In this document: positions 48,565 through 57,928 of the stretch, one piece after another
Numbering within the stretch: position 1 is the first letter of the stretch
How the letters are laid out: the number at the start of each line of letters is the position of its first letter
Assembly: GCF_008362905.1 (NCBI RefSeq)
Contig: NZ_VFJB01000005.1
Location: 1 to 64,000, forward strand
DNA from: Deferribacter autotrophicus
GTDB lineage: Bacteria > Chrysiogenota > Deferribacteres > Deferribacterales > Deferribacteraceae
DNA: 64,000 nt
Direction: 5' to 3'
Program-made: the position numbers and the translations under genes
Notes under the pieces: generated by a model
Seen by the model: the letters and a program-made list of their open reading frames with translations, nothing else
Databases searched by the model: none
What the model was told of the DNA's origin: nothing

Positions 48565-48906
48565 CTTGTGACATTTATTACAAGATTTACCTTTTGGAAC
48601 TTTTTTAGCCTTGTGGCATGGCCAGCAAAATTCTTTATGAACTTTGTTAGCAGTGCCCTTTACAACACCAGCAGTAAGTTTTTTTCCTGTTTTTGCGCTT
48701 TTTAAGTCTTTGCCTCCATCAGCACTGAGGTGACATTCTGTACATTCGTTTTTTGTCTGATGGAACCAGTGAGGAAACTTAACTGCTTTTTTTGTTGTCT
48801 TAGGAACATTAAATGATTTTGATAAATCAATTACTTCAGGGCCTTGTCCTGCAATAACTGTTACAGCAAACGCAAGAATAGCTAATACCACAGATACTTT
48901 CTTCAT
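48562..48906 (-). CDS. Triheme c7-type cytochrome
   Basis: The 114-residue protein has a signal peptide (about 1-20) and three CxxCH haem sites: Cys55-His59, Cys94-His98 and Cys109-His113. Free histidines (FPHWFH and KVH) could serve as the second axial ligands. This is the pattern of periplasmic c7 cytochromes of the PpcA type, which carry electrons toward metals or terminal reductases. No partner quinol dehydrogenase or reductase is adjacent. Confidence 0.92.
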   Translation of the reverse strand: MKKVSVVLAILAFAVTVIAGQGPEVIDLSKSFNVPKTTKKAVKFPHWFHQTKNECTECHLSADGGKDLKSAKTGKKLTAGVVKGTANKVHKEFCWPCHKAKKVPKGKSCNKCHK

Positions 48907-49035
48907 ATAAATACACCTCCATGAAATTTTCTTTAATTCTAGATTATTTTATTTTTTATGTCAATGTATGAAGATAAATGTGAATTCACTGTTGATTTCA
49001 AGTTGTGGATAATTTAAGATTTTTATGAGGTTATT

Positions 49036-50988
49036 ATGAGTGCACATTATAATTATTATAAAGTATTATTACCTATTCCTAAAAATGGAATTTTAACTTA
49101 TAGATCTGAAATCTTCATTCCTAGAGGAAAGAGAGTTAAGGTTAGTTTGCGTAATAGAGTGGAGTATGGAATTGTTTTGGATGATGATATTCCTAATGAG
49201 AATATCTCTTATAAAGATATTTTAGAAGTTTTAGACGATGATTTTAAAATAAATGATAATTTCATAAAGCTAATATTTTCTATTGCAAGATATTATTGTA
49301 ATGATGTTGGCGTTGTTTTAAACAGTTTAATTTCAAAGAAAATTTTCTTTTCTGATATAGAAATAAAAAATGAGCAAAAAATTATTAATAAAAAATCCTT
49401 CGTATTAAATGAAAAACAACAGGAAATTTTCAATGGTATAGTTAAAAAAATCAGCAAGTTTGATGTACATTATATTCACGGTGTAACAGGAAGTGGAAAA
49501 ACTGAAATTTATATTAAGTTGATTGAAAAAATCATATCAGAAGGGAAGCAGGTTCTTTATCTATTGCCAGAGATAGCTCTGACGTCGCAACTTACAAAAC
49601 GTATTAGCGAGAGACTTGGTTTTAATGTAGATGTTTATCACAGTAAATTAGCTTTTAAAAAGCGACAAGAAATTTTTTGGCGATTTGCTCTTGGTTACTC
49701 TAATATTCTTCTTGGTACAAGGAGTGCTCTTTTTATACCAGCAGATAATATAGGTTTGATAATTGTGGATGAGGAACATGAGAATACTTTAAAGCAGGAT
49801 GAATCTCCATATATGCATTTAAGAGATATGGCTGTTCTTTATGCTAAACAATTGAACATTCCTATAATTTTAGGTTCTGCAACACCTTCCGTGGAGTCTT
49901 TTTATAATTGTAGAATAGGTAAGTATAATTATTATCACCTCGGTGAGAGATATAATAATAGTTTTATGCCATTAATTGAGGTTGTAAAATTAAACAAAGA
50001 TGAAATGATTGGGAAGGTTCTATCTTTAAAGCTTTGCGATGAGATTGGAGAGCGGCTGAAAAGAGGTGAGCAAGTTATTCTTTTTTTAAATAAAAAGGGT
50101 TATGCCCATAACATGATTTGCAATGATTGTGGTTCACATGTTATGTGTCCTAACTGCACAGTAGGGCTAACATTTTATCAAAGACAAAGAAAGTTTGTTT
50201 GTCATTATTGTGGAGAATCCTTTGACAATTATATTTGTCCTGCTTGTGGTTCAGATTCTTTATATGAATACAGTTATGGAATAGAACATGTGCAGAAGGT
50301 GGTGGAGGAGCTTTTTAATGTTTCAGTCTTAAAGCTTGATACAAGTGAAATCACATCACATACTGCTCTTGAGAAGAAATTGAAGTTATTTGAAAACAAA
50401 GAATATCAAATTCTCCTTGGGACACAGATTATTGCCAAAGGGTTTAATTTTAAAGATGTTACATTGGTAGGCATTGTGGATGTGGACAGGTTATTGTCTA
50501 TGCCTGATTTTAGAAGTTTTGAGCGGTGTTATCAGCTTGTACATCAGGTAGGTGGAAGGGCAGGGAGGTTTGATAAGCCAGGAAAAATTTTGATTCAAAC
50601 CTTCAACACTGAAAATCCTTTTTTTAATTTTTTAAATGATACGAATTCCTTTTATAATTTTGAACTATCAAAAAGAGAAGCTTATGGTTATCCCCCTTAT
50701 AAAAAATTATGTAGAATTCTTTTTGAGCATTCCAATAAGGAAAGATGCGAAATAACAGCATTTGAAGTAACTAATGTTATAAAAAACGAACTGGATGTGC
50801 AAGTTTTAGGGCCTGCAAAAGCACCTATTTTTAAAATAAGAAATAAATTTAGATATCAGTGTATTATTAAATCAAACACTTTGAAAGAGTTACACAATGC
50901 TTGTAAAATAGCATTGGAAAAATTCCATTCCTTTAAGAAGGGAAATATTTTAATGAAGATAGATATTGATCCTTACAATTTTATGTAA
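49036..50988 (+). CDS. priA: Primosomal protein N' (PriA helicase)
   Basis: PriA restarts stalled replication forks. The 650-residue protein is somewhat shorter than the usual 730, mainly in the N-terminal DNA-binding part. It has Walker A GVTGSGKTE (about 150-158), the DEEH motif, eight cysteines of two zinc sites (CNDCG, CPNC, CHYCG, CPACG) and the helicase motif VHQVGGRAGR. A GAGG site precedes the ATG. Confidence 0.96.
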   Translation: MSAHYNYYKVLLPIPKNGILTYRSEIFIPRGKRVKVSLRNRVEYGIVLDDDIPNENISYKDILEVLDDDFKINDNFIKLIFSIARYYCNDVGVVLNSLISKKIFFSDIEIKNEQKIINKKSFVLNEKQQEIFNGIVKKISKFDVHYIHGVTGSGKTEIYIKLIEKIISEGKQVLYLLPEIALTSQLTKRISERLGFNVDVYHSKLAFKKRQEIFWRFALGYSNILLGTRSALFIPADNIGLIIVDEEHENTLKQDESPYMHLRDMAVLYAKQLNIPIILGSATPSVESFYNCRIGKYNYYHLGERYNNSFMPLIEVVKLNKDEMIGKVLSLKLCDEIGERLKRGEQVILFLNKKGYAHNMICNDCGSHVMCPNCTVGLTFYQRQRKFVCHYCGESFDNYICPACGSDSLYEYSYGIEHVQKVVEELFNVSVLKLDTSEITSHTALEKKLKLFENKEYQILLGTQIIAKGFNFKDVTLVGIVDVDRLLSMPDFRSFERCYQLVHQVGGRAGRFDKPGKILIQTFNTENPFFNFLNDTNSFYNFELSKREAYGYPPYKKLCRILFEHSNKERCEITAFEVTNVIKNELDVQVLGPAKAPIFKIRNKFRYQCIIKSNTLKELHNACKIALEKFHSFKKGNILMKIDIDPYNFM

Positions 50989-51017
50989 AAAAAGCCCGAC
51001 ACTTGTGTGTCAGGCTT
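50987..51017. terminator. Bidirectional terminator between priA and the CoA-transferase gene
   Basis: AAAAAGCCcGACAC-ttgt-GTGTCaGGCTTTTT, with a single mismatch, flanked by A and T runs. Confidence 0.9.
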
Positions 51018-51035
51018 TTTCGATTAAGTGATAAA

Positions 51036-52604
51036 TTATTTAACTTCCCAGAATCTCATGGTGCCATTTTGCTGAAGACTTATATGCATTTTGAAGCATT
51101 CATCAAGCAGATGTGGCTCATGAGCATAACCTGTTTGCTTTTCTGCTCTTTCAAGATAATCAAGAAGATAATCTTTATAAGCAGGGTGAGCACATTTATT
51201 GATGATCTCGCGAGCTCTGTCTTTTGGTGCGAGTCCTCTGAGGTCTGCAAGCCCTTGCTCTGTAACAAGTACATCAATGTCATGCTCTGTATGGTCAATG
51301 TGAGATGCTTTTGGTACTACTGTTGATATACCGAATTCATCAGTTTTTGTCGCACGGCATGATGGTGCGTGCATAATTGACAGGTAAGCATTTCTTTCAA
51401 AATCGCCAGAACCACCTAGCCCGTTGATCATCCTTACACCTGCAACACATTCGGAGTTAGCATGGGCATAAATATCAAACTCGACAGGTGTATTCATACC
51501 AATACAACCTAATCTTCTAATAAGTTCTGGGTTATTAGAAATTTGCTGAGGTCTTAAAACTATTTTTGACTTATATTCCTCAAATTTATCAAAGAATCTC
51601 TTAAATCCGTCGTTTGATAGAGATAATGATGTTGCAGATGCGAAGCTGAGTTTTCCTGTATCAAAAAGGTCAAGCATTGTATCCTGAAGAACTTCAGTCC
51701 AAACCATAAGGTTTTCAAAGTCACCATCCACAAACCCACCTACAATAGCATTAGCAATATTACCAACACCAGATTGGAGTGGAAGAAGGTTTTTAGGAAG
51801 TCTTCCCATTTTAACTTCATGTTTAAAGAATTCCATAATGTGGCCGGCGATTGTCTTTGAAAGCTCATCTGGAGGTGTAAGAGCGCGGCCGTTATCAGGC
51901 ATTTTTGATTCGACAATTGCTATAATTTTATCATGGTCACATGGAACATAAGTGTAACCAATTCTATCATTAACTTTTGTTATGAGGTAAGGTTTTCTGT
52001 ATGGAGGTAAATCAGTGGAAAGAATATCATGCATACCTTCAAAACTTGGGACACCAGTATTAATCTCTACGATTATTTTATCTGCAATATCAATAATTTC
52101 TGGTGCAGAACCAACAGAACCAGCAAGTACGATTCCACCATCCTCTGTGATTGCAGATGCTTCGATTAGTGCGAAGTCAAGTTTACCGCCTCTATCTTTT
52201 GTATAAAATCCATATTTAAGGTCTTGAGCAAACATTGAAAGGTGTTTTGAACCAAAGCGAATTTTTCCGGCATTGATTGCCTTTTGAATGTTTTTACCTG
52301 TTTGATAAGGCCATCTTCTGTCAATCATATCAAGTTGAGCCCATCTGTCCTCTGTCTCTACCCCAACAGATGCGACTATGAAAAGATTGAATTTCCATTT
52401 CCCTTGAAGTCCATTTTGTTCTACGTAGTCAGCGAGAGCAATTGGCACTACTTTTGGATAACCAACAGGAGTAAAACCTGACCATCCAAGATCAAGCACC
52501 TTCTCCCCGGCTCCCGCTTCTTTGAAAAACTTAATAGTATCCTCAGGTTTCATAACTCTTGAAAGAAGACTTTTCTTGCGTATACGTTTTTCCAATTCAG
52601 ACAT
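51036..52604 (-). CDS. Acetyl-CoA hydrolase/succinyl-CoA:acetate CoA-transferase family
   Basis: The 522-residue protein belongs to the Cat1/AarC-like family I CoA-transferases. The catalytic glutamate is Glu304 in MVWTEVLQD. The oxyanion region LQSGVGNIANAI, MINGLGGSGDF and the C-terminal EQGLADLRGLAP are all conserved. In bacteria that oxidise acetate through the TCA cycle this enzyme activates acetate with succinyl-CoA, bypassing or complementing succinyl-CoA synthetase. A strong GAGGAG precedes the ATG. It is followed downstream on the opposite strand by priA. Confidence 0.92.
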   Translation of the reverse strand: MSELEKRIRKKSLLSRVMKPEDTIKFFKEAGAGEKVLDLGWSGFTPVGYPKVVPIALADYVEQNGLQGKWKFNLFIVASVGVETEDRWAQLDMIDRRWPYQTGKNIQKAINAGKIRFGSKHLSMFAQDLKYGFYTKDRGGKLDFALIEASAITEDGGIVLAGSVGSAPEIIDIADKIIVEINTGVPSFEGMHDILSTDLPPYRKPYLITKVNDRIGYTYVPCDHDKIIAIVESKMPDNGRALTPPDELSKTIAGHIMEFFKHEVKMGRLPKNLLPLQSGVGNIANAIVGGFVDGDFENLMVWTEVLQDTMLDLFDTGKLSFASATSLSLSNDGFKRFFDKFEEYKSKIVLRPQQISNNPELIRRLGCIGMNTPVEFDIYAHANSECVAGVRMINGLGGSGDFERNAYLSIMHAPSCRATKTDEFGISTVVPKASHIDHTEHDIDVLVTEQGLADLRGLAPKDRAREIINKCAHPAYKDYLLDYLERAEKQTGYAHEPHLLDECFKMHISLQQNGTMRFWEVK

Positions 52605-52617
52605 ATTACTCCTCCTT

Positions 52618-53412
52618 TTACCCTTTGTAGGGTTTTTTGTTTATTTCGAAAACTTCCATTGCATCTTTTAGGCTAGGTATAGTATCTCGTACCTCTTTTA
52701 CCTTTGACATATCTAATGAAACAGTTGTGCTTAAGGGTTCTTCATCAGCGATAAAAACCTCATTCCCCCAAGGATCTATTACGACGGAGTATCCACAAGC
52801 TACTTCTTTGTTCTTTGTGCTTATTTTGTTTGCATTACAACCTACTATAAACGCTTGGTTTTCAATGGCTCTTGCTTTGATTAAAGTGAGCCAATGATGC
52901 TTTTTTCCTGCGGGCCAGATTGCTGGTACAAAGAAAAGCTCAGCTCCATTATACGTTGATAATCTAAAAAGTTCTGGGAATCTAATTTCATAGCAAGTAT
53001 GTAGTCCAATTTTTGTTCCTTTATTTTCAAATACAGTTATATCATTACCCTTTTCAAAATAGATATCTTCTCTTAATGGAGAAAAAAGGAAATTTTTTCT
53101 ATATTTAGCAATGATTTTAGATTTATTAAACACAAAAATTGTATTGAAAACTTTAGAATTGGATTGTTCAGGTAGAGATGAAACAATCAGTGTATCATCA
53201 GAAAGAATATTTTGTAACTCTTTTATAATATTAAAGGTATTTTCTGAGAATTTAAAAATGTTTTCATAATCAAAACCTGTTAACCACATCTCAGGTAAAA
53301 TAATAAAGTCAGGTGACTCTTTTAGTAGAGCTGCTATTTCACTGAAAAATAAGCTTTTATTATTTTCAATATCTCCAAGTTTTACATAATTCTGAATTAA
53401 ACCTATTTTCAT
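52618..53412 (-). CDS. Carbon-nitrogen hydrolase (nitrilase superfamily)
   Basis: The 264-residue protein has the nitrilase triad Glu41 (LPEMW), Lys106 (KYRKNFLF) and Cys140 (HTCYEIRFPE). This pattern resembles omega-amidases (YafV/Nit2-like), which hydrolyse 2-oxoglutaramate and similar damage products, but the substrate is not certain. The ATG at 53412 follows AGGGA with 7-bp spacing; an ATG at 53418 is too close to it. It lies upstream of the CoA-transferase gene with a 13-bp gap, so they may share a transcript. Confidence 0.88.
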   Translation of the reverse strand: MKIGLIQNYVKLGDIENNKSLFFSEIAALLKESPDFIILPEMWLTGFDYENIFKFSENTFNIIKELQNILSDDTLIVSSLPEQSNSKVFNTIFVFNKSKIIAKYRKNFLFSPLREDIYFEKGNDITVFENKGTKIGLHTCYEIRFPELFRLSTYNGAELFFVPAIWPAGKKHHWLTLIKARAIENQAFIVGCNANKISTKNKEVACGYSVVIDPWGNEVFIADEEPLSTTVSLDMSKVKEVRDTIPSLKDAMEVFEINKKPYKG

Positions 53413-53582
53413 AAGCATCCCTAATTGTATAAAAATTAGAACAATATTTCTAAAAAGTCAAGCATTAAAATCAATTAGAAGTGCATAAAATTTTCTATTT
53501 ATTAAACTAATAGTTTGTGTTAGTAATATTTATCAGGTGGTATTTTGTATTATTTGTTAAAATCATAAGTGGAGGTGTCGGG

Positions 53583-54113
53583 GTGGAAAGAAAAGTGAAT
53601 GAAGTTTTGATAATAATAAAACAGGGTGATATTACAAAGGAAAAAGTAGATGCAATTGTAAATGCGGCAAATTCTGCATTAAAAATGGGTGGAGGTGTAG
53701 CAGGTGCAATTAGAAAGGCTGGCGGAGAGAAAATACAGCAAGAATGTGATAAAATAGGTTATTGTCCTCTTGGGGATGCAGTTGTGACTAATGGCGGGAA
53801 ATTGTATGCAAAATATGTTGTTCATGCAGTAGGTCCAAGATATGGGATTGATCCAGAACCGGAAAAGAATCTTTATAATGCTGTGTATAATTCGCTGAAA
53901 AAGGGAGAAGAAAAAGGTATCTCATCAATTGCATTGCCTGCTATCTCTACCGGCATTTTCGGATACCCATTAGATGAAGCAGCTGAGATTATTTTAAAGG
54001 CTGTTAAAGATTTTTGTGAGAAAGAAGCTAAGAGTATAAAAATAGTTGTTATGTGTCTCTTTTCTGATAAAGATTTAAAGGTTTTTGAAGCAAAATGTAG
54101 GGAAATTTGTTAG
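53583..54113 (+). CDS. Macro-domain ADP-ribose-binding protein
   Basis: The 176-residue protein is a MacroD/YmdB-like single macro domain that binds ADP-ribose and may remove it or deacetylate O-acetyl-ADP-ribose. It has QGDITKEKVDAIVNAANS, the GGGVAGAI loop, and LPAISTGIFGYP. The GTG at 53583 follows GGAGGTG; a longer frame from 53517 lacks support. The next gene begins at its stop codon. Confidence 0.9.
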   Translation: MERKVNEVLIIIKQGDITKEKVDAIVNAANSALKMGGGVAGAIRKAGGEKIQQECDKIGYCPLGDAVVTNGGKLYAKYVVHAVGPRYGIDPEPEKNLYNAVYNSLKKGEEKGISSIALPAISTGIFGYPLDEAAEIILKAVKDFCEKEAKSIKIVVMCLFSDKDLKVFEAKCREIC

Positions 54114-54115
54114 TA

Positions 54116-55393
54116 ATGCTGCTATATAAAATTTTGTTTATTTTTACATTAATTGTTATTTCTTTTTATTCTGTTAAATATTCAAAAAAAGTAAAATCGA
54201 AAAATGATTTTTCTCTGGGGGGAAGGTCTTTTAGTAGTATAGATGTTTCGGCATTGATAATAGGAACTCTTGTAGGGGGAGCTTCAACTGTAGGGACTGT
54301 GCAGATGGCTTTTATCTACGGGATTCCTGCATGCTTATTTACATTAGGGAGTGGGATTGCTTGTTTGTTATTAGGGTTATTTTTTTCAAAACCTCTAAGG
54401 GAGAGTGAGGTTGTTACTGTTTCAGAATATATTGGTAGGTATTTTGGTGATGGTGTAAGAAGATATACAAGCTTTTTGAGTTCATTTGGGATGTTTATAC
54501 ATATAGTTGCTCAATTTCTTGCGGCAGGGGCAATAATATCTGCCGTTTTTGGCTTTTCATTTCAAATAAGTTTGTTCGTTACATTTATCTTATTAATAAT
54601 AATGATTGTGAGCGGGGGAATTATAAGTTCTGCTGTTATTGGAAGATTTAAGATAGTAATTCTGTATTCTATGATGATTCTTTCGTTTTTGATTGTTTTG
54701 TTAAAGAGTAATTTTTTAAAGTCGGTTTTTGATGGGTTACCGTCTGGTAGACATTGGTTTTGGTTTCAAGATTATGGGTATAAAAGAGGTGTAATGGATT
54801 TGTTATCTATGATTATTGGTGTTATATCGACGCAAACGTATCTTCAGGCAATCTTTTCAGCAAGGAGCGTAAAAGAAGCAAGACAGGGTGCTTTTATTAG
54901 TGCTGCTTTAATTCCTCCTATAGGATTTATTGGCGTTGCTATTGGGTTGTATCTGAGGGTTTATCATCCTGAGGTAAGTGATTTGAGCGCAAAGGCACTT
55001 CCATATTTTATAGAGATTTATTTTCCAAAATTTATGGCAGCAGTGTTGAATGCGTCACTGCTTATAATAGTTTTAGGCACAGCTGCTGGCTTAACACTTG
55101 GTGTTTCAACAAACATGTTTAATGATTTGGTAAAAAAAGTAGATTCTCTTATTGGTATGAGAATGGCTACATTTTTTGTTATTGTTTGTGCTTTTGTGAT
55201 TGTTATTTTTGGTGCTGGCTCTAAGATATTGGATTGGAGTTTTTTATCGATGGGGTTTAGAGGTTTTACGATTTTTCTTCCTTTGGTGTATATCCTTTTT
55301 GTTAGGAAGAAAATGGTGGGTAGATGGGAGAGGGTGGTTAAGTTTATGGTCTACATACTTCCAATAATTTATGTAATCTTTAAGATTTTATAA
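54116..55393 (+). CDS. Sodium:solute symporter family (SSS) transporter
   Basis: The 425-residue membrane protein has about 12 hydrophobic helices and SSS-family motifs: NDFSLGGRSFSSIDVSALIIG in the first cytoplasmic loop and helix 2, and TQTYLQAIFSARSVKEARQG in the middle. The solute cannot be told. The ATG at 54116 is used; the ribosome binding site AGGGA is 12 bp away, and a TTG at 54107 inside the macro gene is an alternative start. It is co-transcribed with the macro-domain gene. Confidence 0.88.
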   Translation: MLLYKILFIFTLIVISFYSVKYSKKVKSKNDFSLGGRSFSSIDVSALIIGTLVGGASTVGTVQMAFIYGIPACLFTLGSGIACLLLGLFFSKPLRESEVVTVSEYIGRYFGDGVRRYTSFLSSFGMFIHIVAQFLAAGAIISAVFGFSFQISLFVTFILLIIMIVSGGIISSAVIGRFKIVILYSMMILSFLIVLLKSNFLKSVFDGLPSGRHWFWFQDYGYKRGVMDLLSMIIGVISTQTYLQAIFSARSVKEARQGAFISAALIPPIGFIGVAIGLYLRVYHPEVSDLSAKALPYFIEIYFPKFMAAVLNASLLIIVLGTAAGLTLGVSTNMFNDLVKKVDSLIGMRMATFFVIVCAFVIVIFGAGSKILDWSFLSMGFRGFTIFLPLVYILFVRKKMVGRWERVVKFMVYILPIIYVIFKIL

Positions 55394-55415
55394 TCGGCCG
55401 TATTATTATGAATGA

Positions 55416-56069
55416 TTAATTTACTTCTTTTAAGATTTTGATGTTTTTCCCGTCAATAAAGATGATGCCTTCATCCTGTAATTTTTTTAATAATCTTGAA
55501 AATGTTTCGGCTCTAATACCAAGCATAAGTGCTATATCACCTTTTGGAGCTGGAAGTGTAATGGTGTCTGTTTTTTTCTGTTTGCTTAGAGTGTAAATGT
55601 AGTTTAAAAACCGTTTTTTTACATCATCGAGGGTGAGGTTTTCTATTTTGCTTAAAAGTTCTTTTATTCTTTTTGCCAAAGCTCCTATTAATTTCATTGA
55701 GAAATCAGGATTTGCTTTCAACTGGTCGAATAGTTTTTCAGCATCTATAGCAAGTACGGTAGAATCTTCTAATGCTTCAGCAGTTACTGGATAAGTTTTT
55801 TTAAGATACAATAGAATTTCAGCAAATATATCACCTGGTTTGACAAGATGTATTATGACTGTTTTCCCTTCATCATTTGTTTTATAAAGTTTTATTGCTC
55901 CAGAAACTAAAAAATAAACATTTGAGCCTTTTTCCTCTTCCATAAAAAGTATTTCTTTTTTTGAAATTTTTTTAATGGATGAAATATATGTGAGTTTTTC
56001 AATAATTTCGTCATCTGCTGTAGAAAGAAAGACATTTTTAAAAAAACGTAAAGCGTCTTTTTTATTCAT
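55416..56069 (-). CDS. Crp/Fnr-family transcription regulator
   Basis: The 217-residue protein has a cyclic-nucleotide-binding-like beta barrel (about 25-135, GSNVYFLVSGAIKLY and KPGDIFAEILLY), a long dimer helix, and a C-terminal Crp-type winged helix (GDIALMLGIRAETFSRLLKKL). No N-terminal cysteine cluster is present, so it is not an oxygen-sensing FNR. The effector is unknown (haem/NO or cyclic nucleotide are possible). The start at 56069 is favoured on family length although no ribosome binding site is clear; an ATG at 56105 is possible. Confidence 0.88.
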   Translation of the reverse strand: MNKKDALRFFKNVFLSTADDEIIEKLTYISSIKKISKKEILFMEEEKGSNVYFLVSGAIKLYKTNDEGKTVIIHLVKPGDIFAEILLYLKKTYPVTAEALEDSTVLAIDAEKLFDQLKANPDFSMKLIGALAKRIKELLSKIENLTLDDVKKRFLNYIYTLSKQKKTDTITLPAPKGDIALMLGIRAETFSRLLKKLQDEGIIFIDGKNIKILKEVN

Positions 56070-56141
56070 AAAAATATTAATAATAAAATAATTTATGTTA
56101 TGCAAGGTGAAATTAAAAACATAAAAAACATGATTTTTGTG

Positions 56142-56170
56142 TTGACAGTTTAATCAGTTTTATCTATTAT
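56142..56170 (+). promoter_or_regulatory. Promoter of the Rrf2-metY-cysK operon
   Basis: TTGACA (56142-56147), a 17-bp spacer and TATTAT (56165-56170), close to consensus. The first gene starts 20 bp downstream behind AAAGGAG. Confidence 0.75.
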
Positions 56171-56190
56171 ACCTTTGAAAGGAGCTTGTT

Positions 56191-56613
56191 ATGAATGTAA
56201 CTTCAAAAACCATTTATGCTATTGTTGCTCTGATTGAGCTAGCAAGGCGGGAAAATGAATATTTAAAAGGGGCAACTATTGCTAAAAAATATGGAATCCC
56301 TCGTAGATTTCTTGAACTCACGCTTTCAGAGTTAAAAATCCATGGCCTTGTTGATTCCAAAAAGGGGGCTCATGGTGGATTTTTCCTTGTAAAGCAACCT
56401 GAAGAAATTTCTCTTTATGATATAATTAACATAACAGAAAGGGAGTTGGTTATATTTGATTGCAAGAAATTTATAGATAGCCAGGGTTGTGATATGTTGA
56501 GAATTTTCGATGAGCTAAATGAGGAGATTCTCTCAATACTAAAAAATGTTACGTTAAAGGATATATTGAATAAGGCAGAAAAAATATATGGAAGTTTAAA
56601 CTTTATAATATAA
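56191..56613 (+). CDS. Rrf2-family regulator, CymR-like
   Basis: The 140-residue protein has an Rrf2 winged helix (about 1-70, ATIAKKYGIPRRFLELTLSELK and the wing GAHGGFFL). Only two cysteines (Cys91, Cys100) are found in the region where IscR and NsrR have three cluster ligands. Binding of an iron-sulfur cluster is therefore doubtful, and a CymR-like role in cysteine metabolism fits better. The two sulfhydrylase genes that follow in the same operon support this. Confidence 0.9.
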   Translation: MNVTSKTIYAIVALIELARRENEYLKGATIAKKYGIPRRFLELTLSELKIHGLVDSKKGAHGGFFLVKQPEEISLYDIINITERELVIFDCKKFIDSQGCDMLRIFDELNEEILSILKNVTLKDILNKAEKIYGSLNFII

Positions 56614-56628
56614 GTGCAGGAGGAAGAA

Positions 56629-57915
56629 ATGAAAAGAGTTGAAAGTTTACTGTTACATCACGGTTATACACCTGATAACACAGGTGCAAGAGCTGTCCCT
56701 ATTTATCAAACGACATCTTATGTTTTTAAGAGTACTGAGCATGCTGCAAATCTTTTTGCGCTGAAAGAATTTGGAAACATCTATACAAGGCTTATGAATC
56801 CGACCCAAGATGTCCTTGAACAACGTCTTGCGGCACTTCATGGTGGTACCGCTGCTCTTGCAGTATCTTCTGGTCAGGCTGCTATAAGTTATGCGATACT
56901 GAATATCACAGGATTGGGAGATAATATTGTATCTGGTTCATACCTATATGGGGGGACATTTAATCTTTTTAATTATACTTTGAAAAAGCTGGGTAGGGAA
57001 GTGAGATTCGTGGATTCGTCAGATCCTGAGAATTTTAAAAAAGCAGCTGATGAAAATACAAAGGCATTTTATCTCGAGAGTATTGGGAATCCTAAAAACA
57101 ATGTGAACGATTTCGAAAAAATTGCAGAGTATGCTCACGAATTAGGTGTGCCCTTAATTGTGGATAATACTGTTGCTCCTTACATTTTTAACCCCTTTGA
57201 ATATGGTGCAGATATTGTTGTCTACTCTCTTACAAAATTTATGACAGGTAATGGAACAAGTATTGGTGGAGCTATTGTAGAGAAAGGGGATTTTAACTGG
57301 GCGAATGGAAAATTTCCAGAGTTTACAAATCCAGATGAGTCTTACCATGGATTGGTTTACTGGGATACTTTTGGAAATCATGATAAAGCTGTGGCTAAAG
57401 GCATTTCATTTGTTATTAAAATACGATTACAGCTTTTAAGGGATATGGGTGCATGTATAAGCCCATTTAATGCATTTATGATAATTGAAGGGCTGGAAAC
57501 TTTACCTTTAAGAATGAAAAAACATTGTGAAAATGCAGTTGAAGTTGCGAAATTTCTCGAAAATCATCCAAAGGTTAGCTGGGTAAATTATCCTGGACTT
57601 GAAAGTCATGAAGATCATGAGAATGCAAAGAAGTATTTGAAAGGGAATTTTGGTGCTATCATAGGTTTTGGTGTAAAAGGTGGATATGAAGCAGGGATTA
57701 AATTTATCAATTCTGTGAAGATGATATCACACCTTGCAAATATAGGGGATGCAAGATCTCTTGTGATACATCCTGCAAGTACCACGCACCAGCAATTAAC
57801 TCCTGAGCAGAGACTGGCCACAGGAGTTACAGATGATTTCATTAGATTGTCTGTAGGGATTGAAAATGTGGAAGATATTATAGAGGATTTAGATCAGGCG
57901 TTATCAAAAATTTGA
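56629..57915 (+). CDS. metY: O-acetylhomoserine sulfhydrylase
   Basis: This PLP enzyme makes homocysteine (or cysteine) from O-acetylhomoserine (or O-acetylserine) and sulfide. It shows [35 protein letters not shown], the PLP-lysine in [12 protein letters not shown], and [14 protein letters not shown]. The ATG at 56629 follows GGAGGAAG; an in-frame start at 56614 is ahead of it. It lies between the Rrf2 regulator and cysK, so sulfide assimilation is under one promoter. Confidence 0.95.
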   Translation: MKRVESLLLHHGYTPDNTGARAVPIYQTTSYVFKSTEHAANLFALKEFGNIYTRLMNPTQDVLEQRLAALHGGTAALAVSSGQAAISYAILNITGLGDNIVSGSYLYGGTFNLFNYTLKKLGREVRFVDSSDPENFKKAADENTKAFYLESIGNPKNNVNDFEKIAEYAHELGVPLIVDNTVAPYIFNPFEYGADIVVYSLTKFMTGNGTSIGGAIVEKGDFNWANGKFPEFTNPDESYHGLVYWDTFGNHDKAVAKGISFVIKIRLQLLRDMGACISPFNAFMIIEGLETLPLRMKKHCENAVEVAKFLENHPKVSWVNYPGLESHEDHENAKKYLKGNFGAIIGFGVKGGYEAGIKFINSVKMISHLANIGDARSLVIHPASTTHQQLTPEQRLATGVTDDFIRLSVGIENVEDIIEDLDQALSKI

Positions 57916-57928
57916 AAGGAGTAGTATT

